From JANNMJ01 sp031425525 (GTDB taxonomy: Bacteria > Bacteroidota > Bacteroidia > Cytophagales > Hymenobacteraceae), in NCBI GenBank assembly GCA_031425525.1, contig JANPJM010000049.1, positions 62,001-126,000 of the forward strand: 64,000 nucleotides of DNA, read 5' to 3'. Position numbers and translations under genes: made by a program. The notes below the pieces were generated by a model. That model saw only the letters and a list, made by a program, of their open reading frames with translations. It was not told where the DNA came from and made no database searches. Positions 43,193 through 53,900 of the stretch are shown here, one piece after another. Every line of letters starts with the position of its first letter. Position 1 is the first letter of the stretch.

Positions 43193-43286
43193 TGTGGGAA
43201 CGTTTCGTTGAAAAATCAATGATCGTTCACAAAAAAAGCGATAAATGTGTGAACGTTCTGCCGAAAAATCGACAATCGTTCACACA
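43193..43286. repeat. Two 41-bp repeats with inverted ends, period 53 bp
   Basis: Copies at 43193-43233 and 43246-43286 agree at about 31 of 41 positions: TGTG(G/T)GAACGTT ... GAAAAATC ... ATCGTTCACA. The second has TGTGTGAACG and CGTTCACACA as exact inverted ends. It fills the gap 43150-43374 between two convergent genes; I see no open reading frame of interest there. Confidence 0.6.
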
Positions 43287-43374
43287 TCAGCCGGGCTTAT
43301 AGGTAATCTTTTCGCCGAAAAACGGTCGAGTCTGAAAACTGTCTGCGTTCACCGCAGCGCCTCCCCCGCCGCCG

Positions 43375-43929
43375 CTACTGCCCCCGCAATTCCCGCAACT
43401 GTCGCTCCAGATCGAGCGTCCGGAACGTGACTTTCGTTTCCAGATCTTCGTAAGCGCGCTGCAACGTATCGGCTTGTTCGGCGAGGTGGGCATTGGCGGC
43501 GGCTAATTCTTGGGTACGTAGCTCGACGATTTTATCCAGTTCGGCCGGGGAGCGCAGGAGCATGGCTTGCGGCAGCACCTTCGCCAACCCCACGATGGTG
43601 CCCCACGACACCACGGCCGTCAGGAACCGCACCAGGGCACTTACGCGATACACCGGCACCCAAAAGATAATGGCATCGATGAGGTGCGTGGCGCCGCACG
43701 CCAAAATGAATAGCCCAAAGAGGAGAAATACGCGCTGAAACGGGATATCGCGCCGCCGCCGCACGAAGAACGCGAGCAAAAACGGAATCGTAAAATACGC
43801 CGCCCAAATCGCCAGATCCGACGCGATGTACAGCCAGCCGTGGAACTCCGTCCACTGCCCGCACTGCCAGCGCGGCGGCCACGATGAGCTATCGAAGAGG
43901 CGGGTGAAGAAGTCGATGATCTGATCCAT
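43375..43929 (-). CDS. Membrane protein with ethylene-receptor-like copper site, no kinase domain
   Basis: 184 aa. Three TM segments follow the layout of plant ETR1 and cyanobacterial Etr1. ETR1 residues D25, Y32, P36, C65 and H69 correspond to Asp38 (ASDLAIWAAYFTIPF), Tyr45, Pro49, Cys78 and His82 (FGLFILACGATHLID), with the same spacing (D-Y 7, Y-C 33, C-H 4). In ETR1 these residues hold the copper that binds ethylene. After the TM part there is only a coiled coil (VELRTQELAAANAHLAEQAD, YEDLETKVTFRTLDLERQLR) and then a stop: no GAF or histidine kinase. Start at 43929 chosen because the TM domain begins there. Ethylene binding is inferred. Confidence 0.85.
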   Translation of the reverse strand: MDQIIDFFTRLFDSSSWPPRWQCGQWTEFHGWLYIASDLAIWAAYFTIPFLLAFFVRRRRDIPFQRVFLLFGLFILACGATHLIDAIIFWVPVYRVSALVRFLTAVVSWGTIVGLAKVLPQAMLLRSPAELDKIVELRTQELAAANAHLAEQADTLQRAYEDLETKVTFRTLDLERQLRELRGQ

Positions 43930-44017
43930 TGCAGTAACGAGAAACGAGCGAAGGTGATAAGCAGATAGCCAAGCGCAAAAATCGGTTAGCGGCACCGCTC
44001 CGGCATCGTTGGTCGCA

Positions 44018-44059
44018 CAACGGCCGGCCCTCCCCACGCTGAGGGAAGGCCGGCCGTTG
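44018..44059 (-). terminator. Hairpin terminator of the 1230-aa adhesin gene
   Basis: CAACGGCCGGCCCTCCC / GGGAAGGCCGGCCGTTG, 16 of 17 pairs, 8-nt loop, 36 bp past the minus-strand stop. Confidence 0.75.
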
Positions 44060-44094
44060 ATGCGTCGGGCCACATGCCGCCGCGGCTCGCGTCG

Positions 44095-47000
44095 TTAGCG
44101 CTGAATGCTCAACTGGCGCGTTATAAGCTGATCGTCAAGCGCAATCCGCACCGAGTACAAGCCCGCTGCCAAGTGGCGCAAGTCCAGGGTGTGCGTAGCG
44201 TTATCGGTCAGCGGTGCCGAGTGTACCAAGCGACCGAGGTTGTCGAAAACGGTCAGGTGGGCACGGGTGGCGCCGGTCTGGTGCAGCTCCACCCGCGTCT
44301 CGCCGGTGGTGGGGTTCGGGAACATCTGCACGCCTTCCGCAAGCGCCGATGGCGAGAGACCTACCAGCGTCGAGAACGAGATCGGGCCCGTGAGGGTGGG
44401 CGCGCCCCCGGTGCAGGTGCCCAGCACGTACGCTTGGTACGTCGCGCTTGGTGCCAAACCCGTCAGGCTCGCCGTACCGCTTGTGGCGGCCACGGTAGTG
44501 CCACCGCTGAATGGGTTGAAGCCCACGGAGCCGTACACCACCGAATATGTGGCGCCGGCGGTAGCGGTAAACGCCACCGTGGCCGTCGTGGAGGTCAACA
44601 TCGACGCGGTGGGTGCAGTGGCAGCTGCGCACACGATGCCCGGCGTGAGGGCGATATTGTCGACGTACAAACGATCAGCGTCGCGGCCCGTGTAGGCGTG
44701 CCAGCCGAAGTAATACGTGCCGGTGGCAGTGGGGGTAAATTCGACGGCGATGGGGTTGGGGAACGTGTTCACCACAATCGCCGTGTCGTTGAAAATCTGC
44801 TCCCCGACGGCCAGCGCGGCGGCGGTAGCAGCCGTGGCCACGCGCACTTCCAGTGCCTCGGGGGCGGCACCGGCGCGCGCCTCAAACGTGAGGTCATACG
44901 TTACACCCGCAAAAAGCTGCATCGCGGGCGATACGAACCAGTCGTCTTTCGGCGTATTCGACTCTATCCGGAACCCGTTGGGTGGCGTCGCCGTGAGGGT
45001 AGCCAGGTTGAGTACCCGCCACTGCGAGGTGTCGGCGTTGACGTTGAGTACTTCCCAACCACAGGGGAGCGTATTGGCGGGTATTGCGTCGAAGTTTTCG
45101 GATACGGGAGCGAGCAGAGTAGGCGGGGCGCACAGGGTCGTAAATAGCCGTGGCCCTACGCGGGCGCTTTGGCCTACACCACCGCAGGTAGTCACGACGT
45201 AAAAATCGTAGTTGGTGAGGGGCGTCAGGCCGCTGATGGTGGTGGGGCCGGTGCCGGGCACCGAGGTGCCGGCCGTGAGCGGGTTGAAGCCCTGCGGGCC
45301 ATACAGGAAGGTGTAAGCCGTGGCACCAGGTGCCGCCGTAAAGCCCAGCGTAGCCGTGGTAGCCGTCACATTCTGCGCGGCTAAATTGGTCGGTGCCGGG
45401 CAGGCAGCACCTAACCGCACACTCACATCATCGACAAAGATGCGGAGCCGATTGGCATCGCTGGTACCAAAGAACCCGATATGATATACGCCCGTCGTGG
45501 GAACGGCAAACGTGATGGTCGCCGTCTGGTAAATCGCATTAATCAGGCTGCGCCCTACGAAGAGCGGCGTCGTCATCAGGGTGGCGTTGGGGCCGGTCCC
45601 CAACCGTACGAGTAGATTTTCGGGTGAGGTAGCTGCCCCGACGCGGTACGCAAACGAAAACTCGTAATTCTGACCTGCCGTCAGCCGCAAACCGGGCGTG
45701 TACACCCAGTCGTTCATCTTCTCGGTGGGGTTCCAGCGGATGGCCAGCGCGTTGGGTGCCGAGGCGGCCGACGCATTCGCGCGCCGGTTGCGCCACTCGA
45801 TGGTATCGCCGTTGATATTTTCAGTTGACCAGCCGCAGGGTAGGCGCCCGGCGGGGGTCGAATCGAAATTCTCGATGTACGGCAGCGCCGTGATGGCCGG
45901 CGCGGCGCACGGCGTGAAAAAGCCCACCGGGCCCACTGAAGCGCTATTGCCAAGGATGCCGCAATCGCGGATGACATATACTTCGTACGCCGTCAGTTGC
46001 GACAACCCCGTGAGCGTAACGCTACCGGTACCCGTGGTTGCGGTGCTGCCACTGTTGGCCGGGTTGAAGCCGCGCGGCCCGTATTTGATGGTAAACGCCG
46101 TACCGGGGCCAGGCGTGAAGCTGATGAGCGCCGAAGTCGGCGCCACGTTGCTCACTCGCACGCTGCCGCGCACGGCTGCACACGCCGGGCCGGGCTCCAC
46201 GCGTACATCATCGATATAGAGGCGGAAGCGGTCGGGCCGGCTGAAAGCGTGAAATCCGAAGTAGTACACACCCGTGCTGGGCGCCGTAAAGGTGCCCGTC
46301 GAACGTGGCGCGTTCGTGAAGGTGGCCCGTGTCAGGAGCGTGTCGCGGAACAGCACATCCGTCATTGCAGCGGCGTTCGGTGCCGTGCCAATCAACACTT
46401 CCAGCCGTTCGGGGTCGGTTGCCGAACCCACGCGCGACACAAACGACACGTCGTAGTTCAGCCCGGCCGTCATTTGAATGCCGGGTAGGTAGAACCAATC
46501 ATCCTTGGCGCTGCCCGAGGAACCGCTGCGCGTCTCGATGCGCATCCCGTTCGGCGGCGACGCCGTGCTGGTGCCCAAGCGCACGGTGCGCCAGCGGGCC
46601 GTATCGCCGTTGACGTTTTCTACCGTAATGCCGCAGGGCAAGCGGTTGCTGCTCACTCCGTCGAAGTTTTCGATGTAGGGTAAAGCCGTTACGGTGGCGG
46701 CCTGGCAGAAATACACCGGACCGGCGTACCCGCCTTGCAGCCCGGCGCCGCAACTGCTCTGCACATAGGCCACGTACGCCTGCCCCGGTACGATGCCGGT
46801 CAGCGTGGCCGTGTTAGTGGTAGTAGTAACGGTGGTGCCGCCCGGCGGTACGAAGCCTACGGGGCCATACACGACGTTATAGCTCTGGGCGCCGGTCACG
46901 CCGGAAAAAGTTACGGTGGCGGAGCCGCCTGCTGCGACCGCGTTCAGGTTGGATGGACGCGGGCAGAGATCAGGCAGAAACCGGTACGTGGTGCCGGGCG

Positions 47001-47787
47001 TCGGAAGGTGCGAATGTCGGAAATTGAAACGCAGACCCGAGTAGTTGGCATCGCGGAAGACGGGTGCTGTCCAGGCATCGCCCGAAAATTTTTGCACCGT
47101 GAGCGGCAACGAGCCGGTCACGCCTCGTATGCCGGCCTGCGAGCCGCGGAAGCTGCTGGCGTTGGCGCTCGCCGTAGCCGTGCCGTACACAAACTCAACG
47201 CGCCGGGAAGTTTCGTAGAGCTTAAGCTGAAATTCAAAGTTTGCAAACTGCGTCGGAAAAACCCGTGGCATCTGGAACTCCTTATCGCGCACGTTTTTCC
47301 ACTGAATCGTGCAGACTCGGTTGGGCGCCGCGCCGGTGGTACTGACCCGAAATTCGGCCGGCGTGCCGGCCGGCTCTAGGTCGTAGTTGAAAGGCGCAAT
47401 GATGAACTCATCGGCCGGATCAGGGGAAGAAAGCGCACCCGGCCCGGTATACGCCTGTGGGTTGGTAATGTAGAGCGACGCCGACGAAGGCGCCACCGTG
47501 CCCAGCTTGATGAAGCCGTTGGTATTGAAGATGAACTGCGTGAACGTCTGCCCGGCGAACGGGAAACTGAAGCCGATGGGTACGGGCGCCGAATTGGCAT
47601 CATCGGGATTGGCTACTGCGATGGGCGTACCCGCAGCGCCTACATCCTGATAAGTGCCGGCTGCCACCAAGGCATCGATGGCCAGATAGCCTGGCTGAGC
47701 CATAGTGGGCAGCGCGCGGCCGGCCGCCAGCAGGGTGGCCGCCAGCAGCAAATGCCGAAGCCGAAAACGAGTGAAAAAAAACGACAT
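44095..47787 (-). CDS. T9SS-secreted multi-module adhesin (three MAM-like and four FN3 units)
   Basis: 1230 aa from the ATG at 47787; signal peptide RHLLLAATLLAAGRALPTMA. An N-terminal domain (TPIAVANPDDANSAPVPIGF then SFPFAGQTFTQFIFNTNGFIK) is shared with the 2452-aa protein upstream. Then come four FN3-type units with the motif YGP(V/R/Q)GFxP and three MAM-like units that each open with PYIENFD or PVSENFD, then LPCG and DTxxWR. The end is a sorting domain (VQMFPNPTTGETRVELHQTG ... GLYSVRIALD). It should be anchored on the surface by PorU. Repeated units suggest a role in attachment. Related but longer adhesin follows upstream. Confidence 0.85.
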   Translation of the reverse strand: MSFFFTRFRLRHLLLAATLLAAGRALPTMAQPGYLAIDALVAAGTYQDVGAAGTPIAVANPDDANSAPVPIGFSFPFAGQTFTQFIFNTNGFIKLGTVAPSSASLYITNPQAYTGPGALSSPDPADEFIIAPFNYDLEPAGTPAEFRVSTTGAAPNRVCTIQWKNVRDKEFQMPRVFPTQFANFEFQLKLYETSRRVEFVYGTATASANASSFRGSQAGIRGVTGSLPLTVQKFSGDAWTAPVFRDANYSGLRFNFRHSHLPTPGTTYRFLPDLCPRPSNLNAVAAGGSATVTFSGVTGAQSYNVVYGPVGFVPPGGTTVTTTTNTATLTGIVPGQAYVAYVQSSCGAGLQGGYAGPVYFCQAATVTALPYIENFDGVSSNRLPCGITVENVNGDTARWRTVRLGTSTASPPNGMRIETRSGSSGSAKDDWFYLPGIQMTAGLNYDVSFVSRVGSATDPERLEVLIGTAPNAAAMTDVLFRDTLLTRATFTNAPRSTGTFTAPSTGVYYFGFHAFSRPDRFRLYIDDVRVEPGPACAAVRGSVRVSNVAPTSALISFTPGPGTAFTIKYGPRGFNPANSGSTATTGTGSVTLTGLSQLTAYEVYVIRDCGILGNSASVGPVGFFTPCAAPAITALPYIENFDSTPAGRLPCGWSTENINGDTIEWRNRRANASAASAPNALAIRWNPTEKMNDWVYTPGLRLTAGQNYEFSFAYRVGAATSPENLLVRLGTGPNATLMTTPLFVGRSLINAIYQTATITFAVPTTGVYHIGFFGTSDANRLRIFVDDVSVRLGAACPAPTNLAAQNVTATTATLGFTAAPGATAYTFLYGPQGFNPLTAGTSVPGTGPTTISGLTPLTNYDFYVVTTCGGVGQSARVGPRLFTTLCAPPTLLAPVSENFDAIPANTLPCGWEVLNVNADTSQWRVLNLATLTATPPNGFRIESNTPKDDWFVSPAMQLFAGVTYDLTFEARAGAAPEALEVRVATAATAAALAVGEQIFNDTAIVVNTFPNPIAVEFTPTATGTYYFGWHAYTGRDADRLYVDNIALTPGIVCAAATAPTASMLTSTTATVAFTATAGATYSVVYGSVGFNPFSGGTTVAATSGTASLTGLAPSATYQAYVLGTCTGGAPTLTGPISFSTLVGLSPSALAEGVQMFPNPTTGETRVELHQTGATRAHLTVFDNLGRLVHSAPLTDNATHTLDLRHLAAGLYSVRIALDDQLITRQLSIQR

Positions 47788-47898
47788 TTCAAAAATGAAT
47801 GATTGGTAGATGATGGCCTTTGGGAAGAACATGGAGTACTATCCTTGTGGCTAAAGTTCGCTGTTTCGTGCGGTTACTGGTTGCGCCGGGCAATCAAA

Positions 47899-47932
47899 AC
47901 GGGGCCGGCCACGCACACGCGACCGGCCCCGT
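47899..47932 (-). terminator. Hairpin terminator of the 2452-aa adhesin gene
   Basis: ACGGGGCCGG / CCGGCCCCGT with flanking AATC/GATT pairing, 27 bp past the minus-strand stop at 47959. Confidence 0.7.
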
Positions 47933-47958
47933 CTGATTGTCGATCCGGCAAATCCGGG

Positions 47959-50900
47959 TTATTCGACCACTACGCGCCGAACCACCGTGGTAGCACCGGC
48001 CTGCACCCGAAGCGAGTAGACGCCCCGCGCCAGACCCGCCGTTCCGATACCGCCGCTCAGGGCGCCATCGCGCGCCACGAGCGAGGTGCGGCCCACCACA
48101 CGGCCCAGATTATCGAGCAGAGTGGCGCCCACCGCGCTCACCGTGGCGGGCAGGTTGGTGAGATCCACGCGAAGCTCGGCGTTCTGCGCAACGGGGTTGG
48201 GGTACACCTGCACCACTACGTCGCCGAGCGCCGTAGCCGCGCCCAGCGGGTTGTTGGCAGCGCCGAACACCAGCTCGAAGCGCGCCCCACGGTGCGAAGC
48301 ATCCATCGAGAAAGCGTACGCCGGGTTGGTGCGCACGTCTTGCGTGGTACCCGTCATCAGATCGCGCAGCAGCACCGGCACGTTAGCCGGCACGTTGCGA
48401 ATAGCTGCCAGGTTGAGCTTGTACGCGCCGGTTATGGCTACCTCCACGCCCAGCGGCACCACCGTAGTGGTAGCGGCATCGAGCAAGGGTAAGCCGTTCA
48501 CTGCCAACTCGTCGCCGGTAGCCGTGCGCGTGAAGATCGACGGCATATCGCCCGTCGAGCGGAGTTTATAGCCATCGAAGTACGTATCGGCCAGCGGCGT
48601 AGCGCCGGTCTCGAAGTACACCGTCGTCATATCGGCCGTAACCCGCCCAACCTGATGGAGCGACAGATCGACCATCGGCCGGGTGTCGGCCGTAGGCAAG
48701 CCACGGAAGTGGCTTGGGTTGGCGTAGGTTAGCGGACGCAGCGCGTTGGTGAAGGTCAGCGTAGCGCTTCCCGTCGCGGGGCGGCGCACGAAGATGCCCT
48801 GGCCCATCGGGATCAGACCGTCCGTGAGCGAGCCCATGCCATTGGCACGGGTGAGGTACACGCCGTCGAGGCCATTGGCATATGGCTGCTCCGATTTGTA
48901 CACCGACACTTGCACGTTCAGCCCGGCTGCCGTCAGCGTCGCTGGTGCAAAGCTGTCCCAGTCGATGGGCGATGGGTAGGGGTTGCCCAGCAGGTTCCAG
49001 CCGGAATTTGACAGACCGTTGGTGTTTTCCACCGGTACAGTCACATCGCCGTTGCCGAGGGTGCCCACGAAATCGGGCTTAACGATACCTTGCAGGTACA
49101 CCGTGTAGCCCCGGCCCGACACCAACGCGTCGGTCAAATCACCTGGCGACCGATACCCACGTTCAAACAAGGGGAAAGCACTCGTGATACGCGGTTCAGC
49201 GTAATCATACACATTGGGGAAAGGCCGCAGCGAGTAGGCATTCGGGTCTGTAGCGGCATTATACGCACTGTTCACTATCGGCTGGAAAGAGGTCGCGGCC
49301 AAATCTGCTACGGTGGTATTCGTCACTGGCGAGGAGAAGTGGCGATACCCTAGACCGGGGTTTGCGCTTGGGTCGAGGTAGCGCTGTACCCGGGCGTTGC
49401 CTACTACGGCGCCGCCCACGGCGTTCACCGCCATCGCCGTACCGGTAGCGTCGGAAAGCAGCGTGAGTGGCTTGCCGTTGGTCGTCAATTGGCCATCCAG
49501 GGTCAGCAGACGCTTTATCTGCACGGCACCGGGGCCTTGCAGCACCGCGCCGATGTTGCCGATGGTCAGGTTCTCAAACGTGCGTGTACCTGCGCCCACT
49601 GCGAGCGTCGAGGCACTGGCACCGCTAGTGCCCAACGCCAAAGTGGCGGCCGGGTTGCTCACGAAATTACCCGTGACAACTGTTGCACCGTTCACCGTGA
49701 GGGTGCCGGCCGTGTGGGTCAGCGTGGCACCCGTGCGGATGTCAAGCCCGCCGAGCGTCAGGTTCGTGCCCGCGGTGGGCATCGTGGTAGCGTTGGCCGG
49801 AGCAACTACCACAGAGGCAGCCAGCACCGTGGTCAACGAGGGGTTGTTGGCATTCACCGTTGCGGGTTCGATCGTGGGAAAGAAGTTGCCGATGACCGCA
49901 GGATCAAGTGCGCTGCTCACGCCGCCGGTGAAGATAATCCGATCCGTAACCGCAATCTCGAAGGTGCCGGTTGGGTCGCTCGTCAAGTCCATGGCCACCC
50001 GCAGCATCAGCGTAGCGCCTGGCGTCAGCCCGGTCGTATGCATCGAGGAGAGCGTACCGACGCCATCATCGTCGTCGCAGTCCAGCACGGTCAGGCTACC
50101 CCCGCACGTCGTGTACGAGTAGAGGTATAGCCGGGTGTCGCCGAGGGTGGAACCGACCGGCTTGCGCAGATCTACGTTCAGCTCGCCGGTGGCGGGTGCT
50201 ATCACGCGGTAGAACACATCTTTCTCCGCATTACTGAGGCCTTGGCACGTACCCACGATGGTCGGCGAACTGTCGAAAGCGCCGTTGGTGGTGCCGGCCG
50301 TGAACGTCGGCCGGACGGTCTGTACCGTCAACGCAATGGCAGCACAAGGCTCATCGTTGGCGGGAGCGGGCGGCGCGATGGCGCGCGTACCGGTCGGGTT
50401 CGGGGTCGTAGCGGTCACGTTCACGCCCTCGATCAGTACCGTAGTAGGCAGCAGTTGCGCATCGAGGGTATTGCCCACGACAGCCGTCGGCTTGACGTTG
50501 TACGTGAGGTACACGTAGTTCTGGCCGCCGGGGAAGTTGTAGTTCGGCGTGAAAGTCACGTCGCCGGCGCCGTTGAAATTGCGGCCCGAGCCGATGAGCG
50601 CTGCTGTGCCGTCGAACACGGTATTGCGCGAAACCCACAGCTTGACGCCGTTGGTGTTCAGATCGGCATTCGTTGCATCGCTGTTATTGGAGCGGAACGT
50701 GATGCTCTGTAACCGCTGATTGCCTACGCCGCCCAGAATGCGTACCTGCAGGCGCAGAATCGGATTGTCGGCCGAGCCCTGGCCCACCGCAACGGTGCTG
50801 GCTTGCGTGATGGCCACCGTCGAAACCGTTTTCGGCTGCTGCGAGACGCAGACGGTGAAATCGCCCTGCACGGTCGCCGTGCTGCCAAGACTGTAGATGC

Positions 50901-53900
50901 GGATGAAATAAGGCTGGCCCACTACCAGGCCGCTGGCATCGATCTGCTCGGCGCCGCCCGTGACGGCATCCACGCATTCGATGGTCTGGAACGTGCCCGA
51001 CCCAGTGGGTACTTCGCGCAGCAGTTGCACCACCATATCTTTCCCGGCTTCTTCCTGCACCAGGATCGACGGAGAGGCAATCGTGGGCGTGAACTTGTAC
51101 CACACATCATCGTCGGGGGTGCCGAGGGCAGTGGGGGCGCAAGTCGGAATGCTCGCCGTAGCCGTGGCTAGGTTCGTCGTACCGGCCGTAGGCGAGTTGC
51201 AGCCCGTCACGCCGACCGCCAGCGTGATGGCGCCGGCCGGCTGGTCGTTAGCAGGCGCCACCATTTCCTGCGCGCAGATCGTGAACGCACCGTTCGGCTC
51301 GCTCAAGGCGCCCTGCACCCGTACATAATAGGTAGTAGCGGGCGTGAGGCCCTGCGACACGAGGGTTTCGGTAAACGTCGTCGAGACGTTGCGGCACAAT
51401 ACGGTCGTGAACGTGCCGGCGCAACCACCCGTGCTGGTCATCAGTTGTACCACGGGGTTGAAGTTGGCCCCCGTTACGGTCAGGCGCAGGTTCGTGACCC
51501 CCGTTACCGTGTACCACACGTCGTTGACGGGCGTGGTCACGGAGCAGGTCGGCGGCAGCGGGGCCGTCGAGCCGGTAGCGTTTACGGTGGTGCCGTTGGT
51601 GGTAACACAGGTGGCATTTACGGGCAGAGCCACGGCGCCGGCGCACTCGTCGTTGGCCACGCTCACGAAGGTGCGCGCGCAGATCGTGAAGCTGCCGGTG
51701 TTGCTGGCCAGGGCACCCAGCGAGTGTACCCGTATGTAATACGTGCCGGCCGTCAGGCCCGAGCGCGAAATGCCCTCGATGCCCGAGGTGGTCGCGTTGG
51801 CGCAGCTAAGGTTGGTGGTGGGGGCGCCGCTGTAGAGGCTCAGAACGCCGTTGAACGAGCCAACGCCTGCCAAACTCACTTCCAGCGAGTTGTTGGCGCC
51901 GCCGAGCACCACGGAATACCACACGTCGTCGTCGGCGGTGCCGGCGCAGGGGTTGGTGGGCGTGGCCGTGGCCGTAGCGCCCAGGGTGGTGCCGTTGATG
52001 GGGGTGCAGGTGGCACCGCCGATGGCCACCGCGCCGGCCGGCTCGTCGTTGCCGGGGATGGGCGGCGTCACGAACACGTCGAGGCCGAAGGTGCTGTTGG
52101 AACTGGTACCGCCCGCGCCCACGTCCTGATGGTACACGCGCGCATAGTACGTCTGGCCGCCGGTGAGGGCCGTCGCCAGAATGGTTTCCGAGCCGCCGTT
52201 GGTAGGCGTAGTTACGTTGGCGCAGCTAATGGCCGTGAAGCCGGCGCAGGTGCCGCTGAACAGTTGCAGCACCGGGTTGAAGTTATAGGAACCAGCCGCG
52301 CGCACCGAAATGGCCTTAGACCCTACGCCCGGCACCGTGAAGGCAAACCATACGTCGTCGTCGGGGGTGCCGGCCGTAGCCGGGCCCGTGCAGACGGGCA
52401 CTGCCGGCAGTGCCGGGCTGGCCGTAGCCAATGCGGTGGTGTAAAGCGTGCAGAAAGCAGCGGCCGGGAATTCACCAACACTTACTTGAATCGCCGAGCC
52501 GCAGTCGTCGTTGGCAGGGGCGGCGGCTGTCGGATCCGAAGCCGCTACGTAGGTGCCCGGCACGAACGCAATCCGCGTGTTGCAAGCCGGGGCGCCGCGC
52601 AGCAGGTCGTTGGCGAGGTTGGCAAACACCGCCGTGTTCTCGAATTGCTGCGACGCGATCTGGGTGGTAGGGTTGCCGTTGAGGCCTACCGAGTACGACG
52701 TGAGTGTGGTGCCGTTGCCCGCACCATCGAACTGCGACATCTGCCCGTACACAAACTCGACCCGGTCGGTGCCTTCGTAGAGTTTCACCTGGAAGTTGTG
52801 GTTCGAGCCCGTAACGAGGTCGCGCTGCCAGGTCATCCACTCAATGGTGAGTACCTGCGAACCGGCCAGGCCGCTCAAGGCGTACCGGATCGAATCGGTG
52901 GAAGCGCCGCTTAGATCGTCCCAGTACGGCGCCACGGTATTGGTGCCCACATCGAGGTCGTTGGTCAAGCGGTTGAGCGTCTCGGCGGTGTTGAATGTGA
53001 GCCAGCCGTTGGTCGAGATTTTCAGCCCACCCACGGCGGTTCCGGCCGTGGGGTAGTCGAAGTTGAACCCGTTGGGGAAGAACGCGGGGTTGCTGAACGA
53101 CATCTCGTTCGAGAGTTGATCGTCGGCGTTGGTCGTGGCAAACGGAACCGGCGCCGAAGCCGTTGGATCCATATCCGTCGGCCGGATGCTGCTAAAGCTG
53201 ATGCCTTCCGTGCGCGTGATGGCGTAGGCCATCGGCGCTTTGGTGGTGGTGAAGTTCAGCGGCCCCACCCGGCTCGAATTGCTGCCACCGCAGTCGCGCC
53301 GTACGTACACATCGTAGGCGGTCTGCGGCAGGCGCCCCGTGATGGTGTAGGGCGAAGACGTGAGGCCGGTCACCAGGGTGCCGGTGCCGGGCATAAAGCC
53401 GGCTGGGCCAAACTCCACTTCAGTGGTGGTGCCGCCCACGCCCAGCGAGAAGCTCACTTCCGCCGAATTGCTCGTTACGTTCGTTACGCTCAGGCCGCCG
53501 GGCGATGGGCACGCCGGGGCGGGCGCAATCGTGACGGTGTAGTCTTCCGTCTCGCCGAAGGTGTAAACTTCGCAGGCGGCGCGCGGGGCCGTTTCTGATA
53601 GAATAACCCGCATCCGGGTGGTGCCCAGCGTGGCGCCCGCCGCAACCGTGATGATGGCTTGGGCCTGGCGTTCGGCTGCGGTGGCTACGTTTGAGACGGT
53701 GGCCGAGCCGGTACCAAATGCTACTTGCTCGCCGGGGTCGTTGAAGTCACCGTCTCGATTGAAATCGATGAAGGCCGTCAGGAAAGCGGCGAACAGGCTA
53801 CCGCTCGGGTCAATAGCATTCACGCGCAGCGTGTACGACTCGCCGATCTGCAACGTGGTGGGGGCCACAGCCGTGAAATCGGTGTAGGTGCCGGTAGCCG

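Noticed and set aside
43375..43929. Complete ethylene-receptor histidine kinase
   Set aside because: The frame stops after the coiled coil and no HisKA or HATPase sequence follows in any minus-strand frame downstream.
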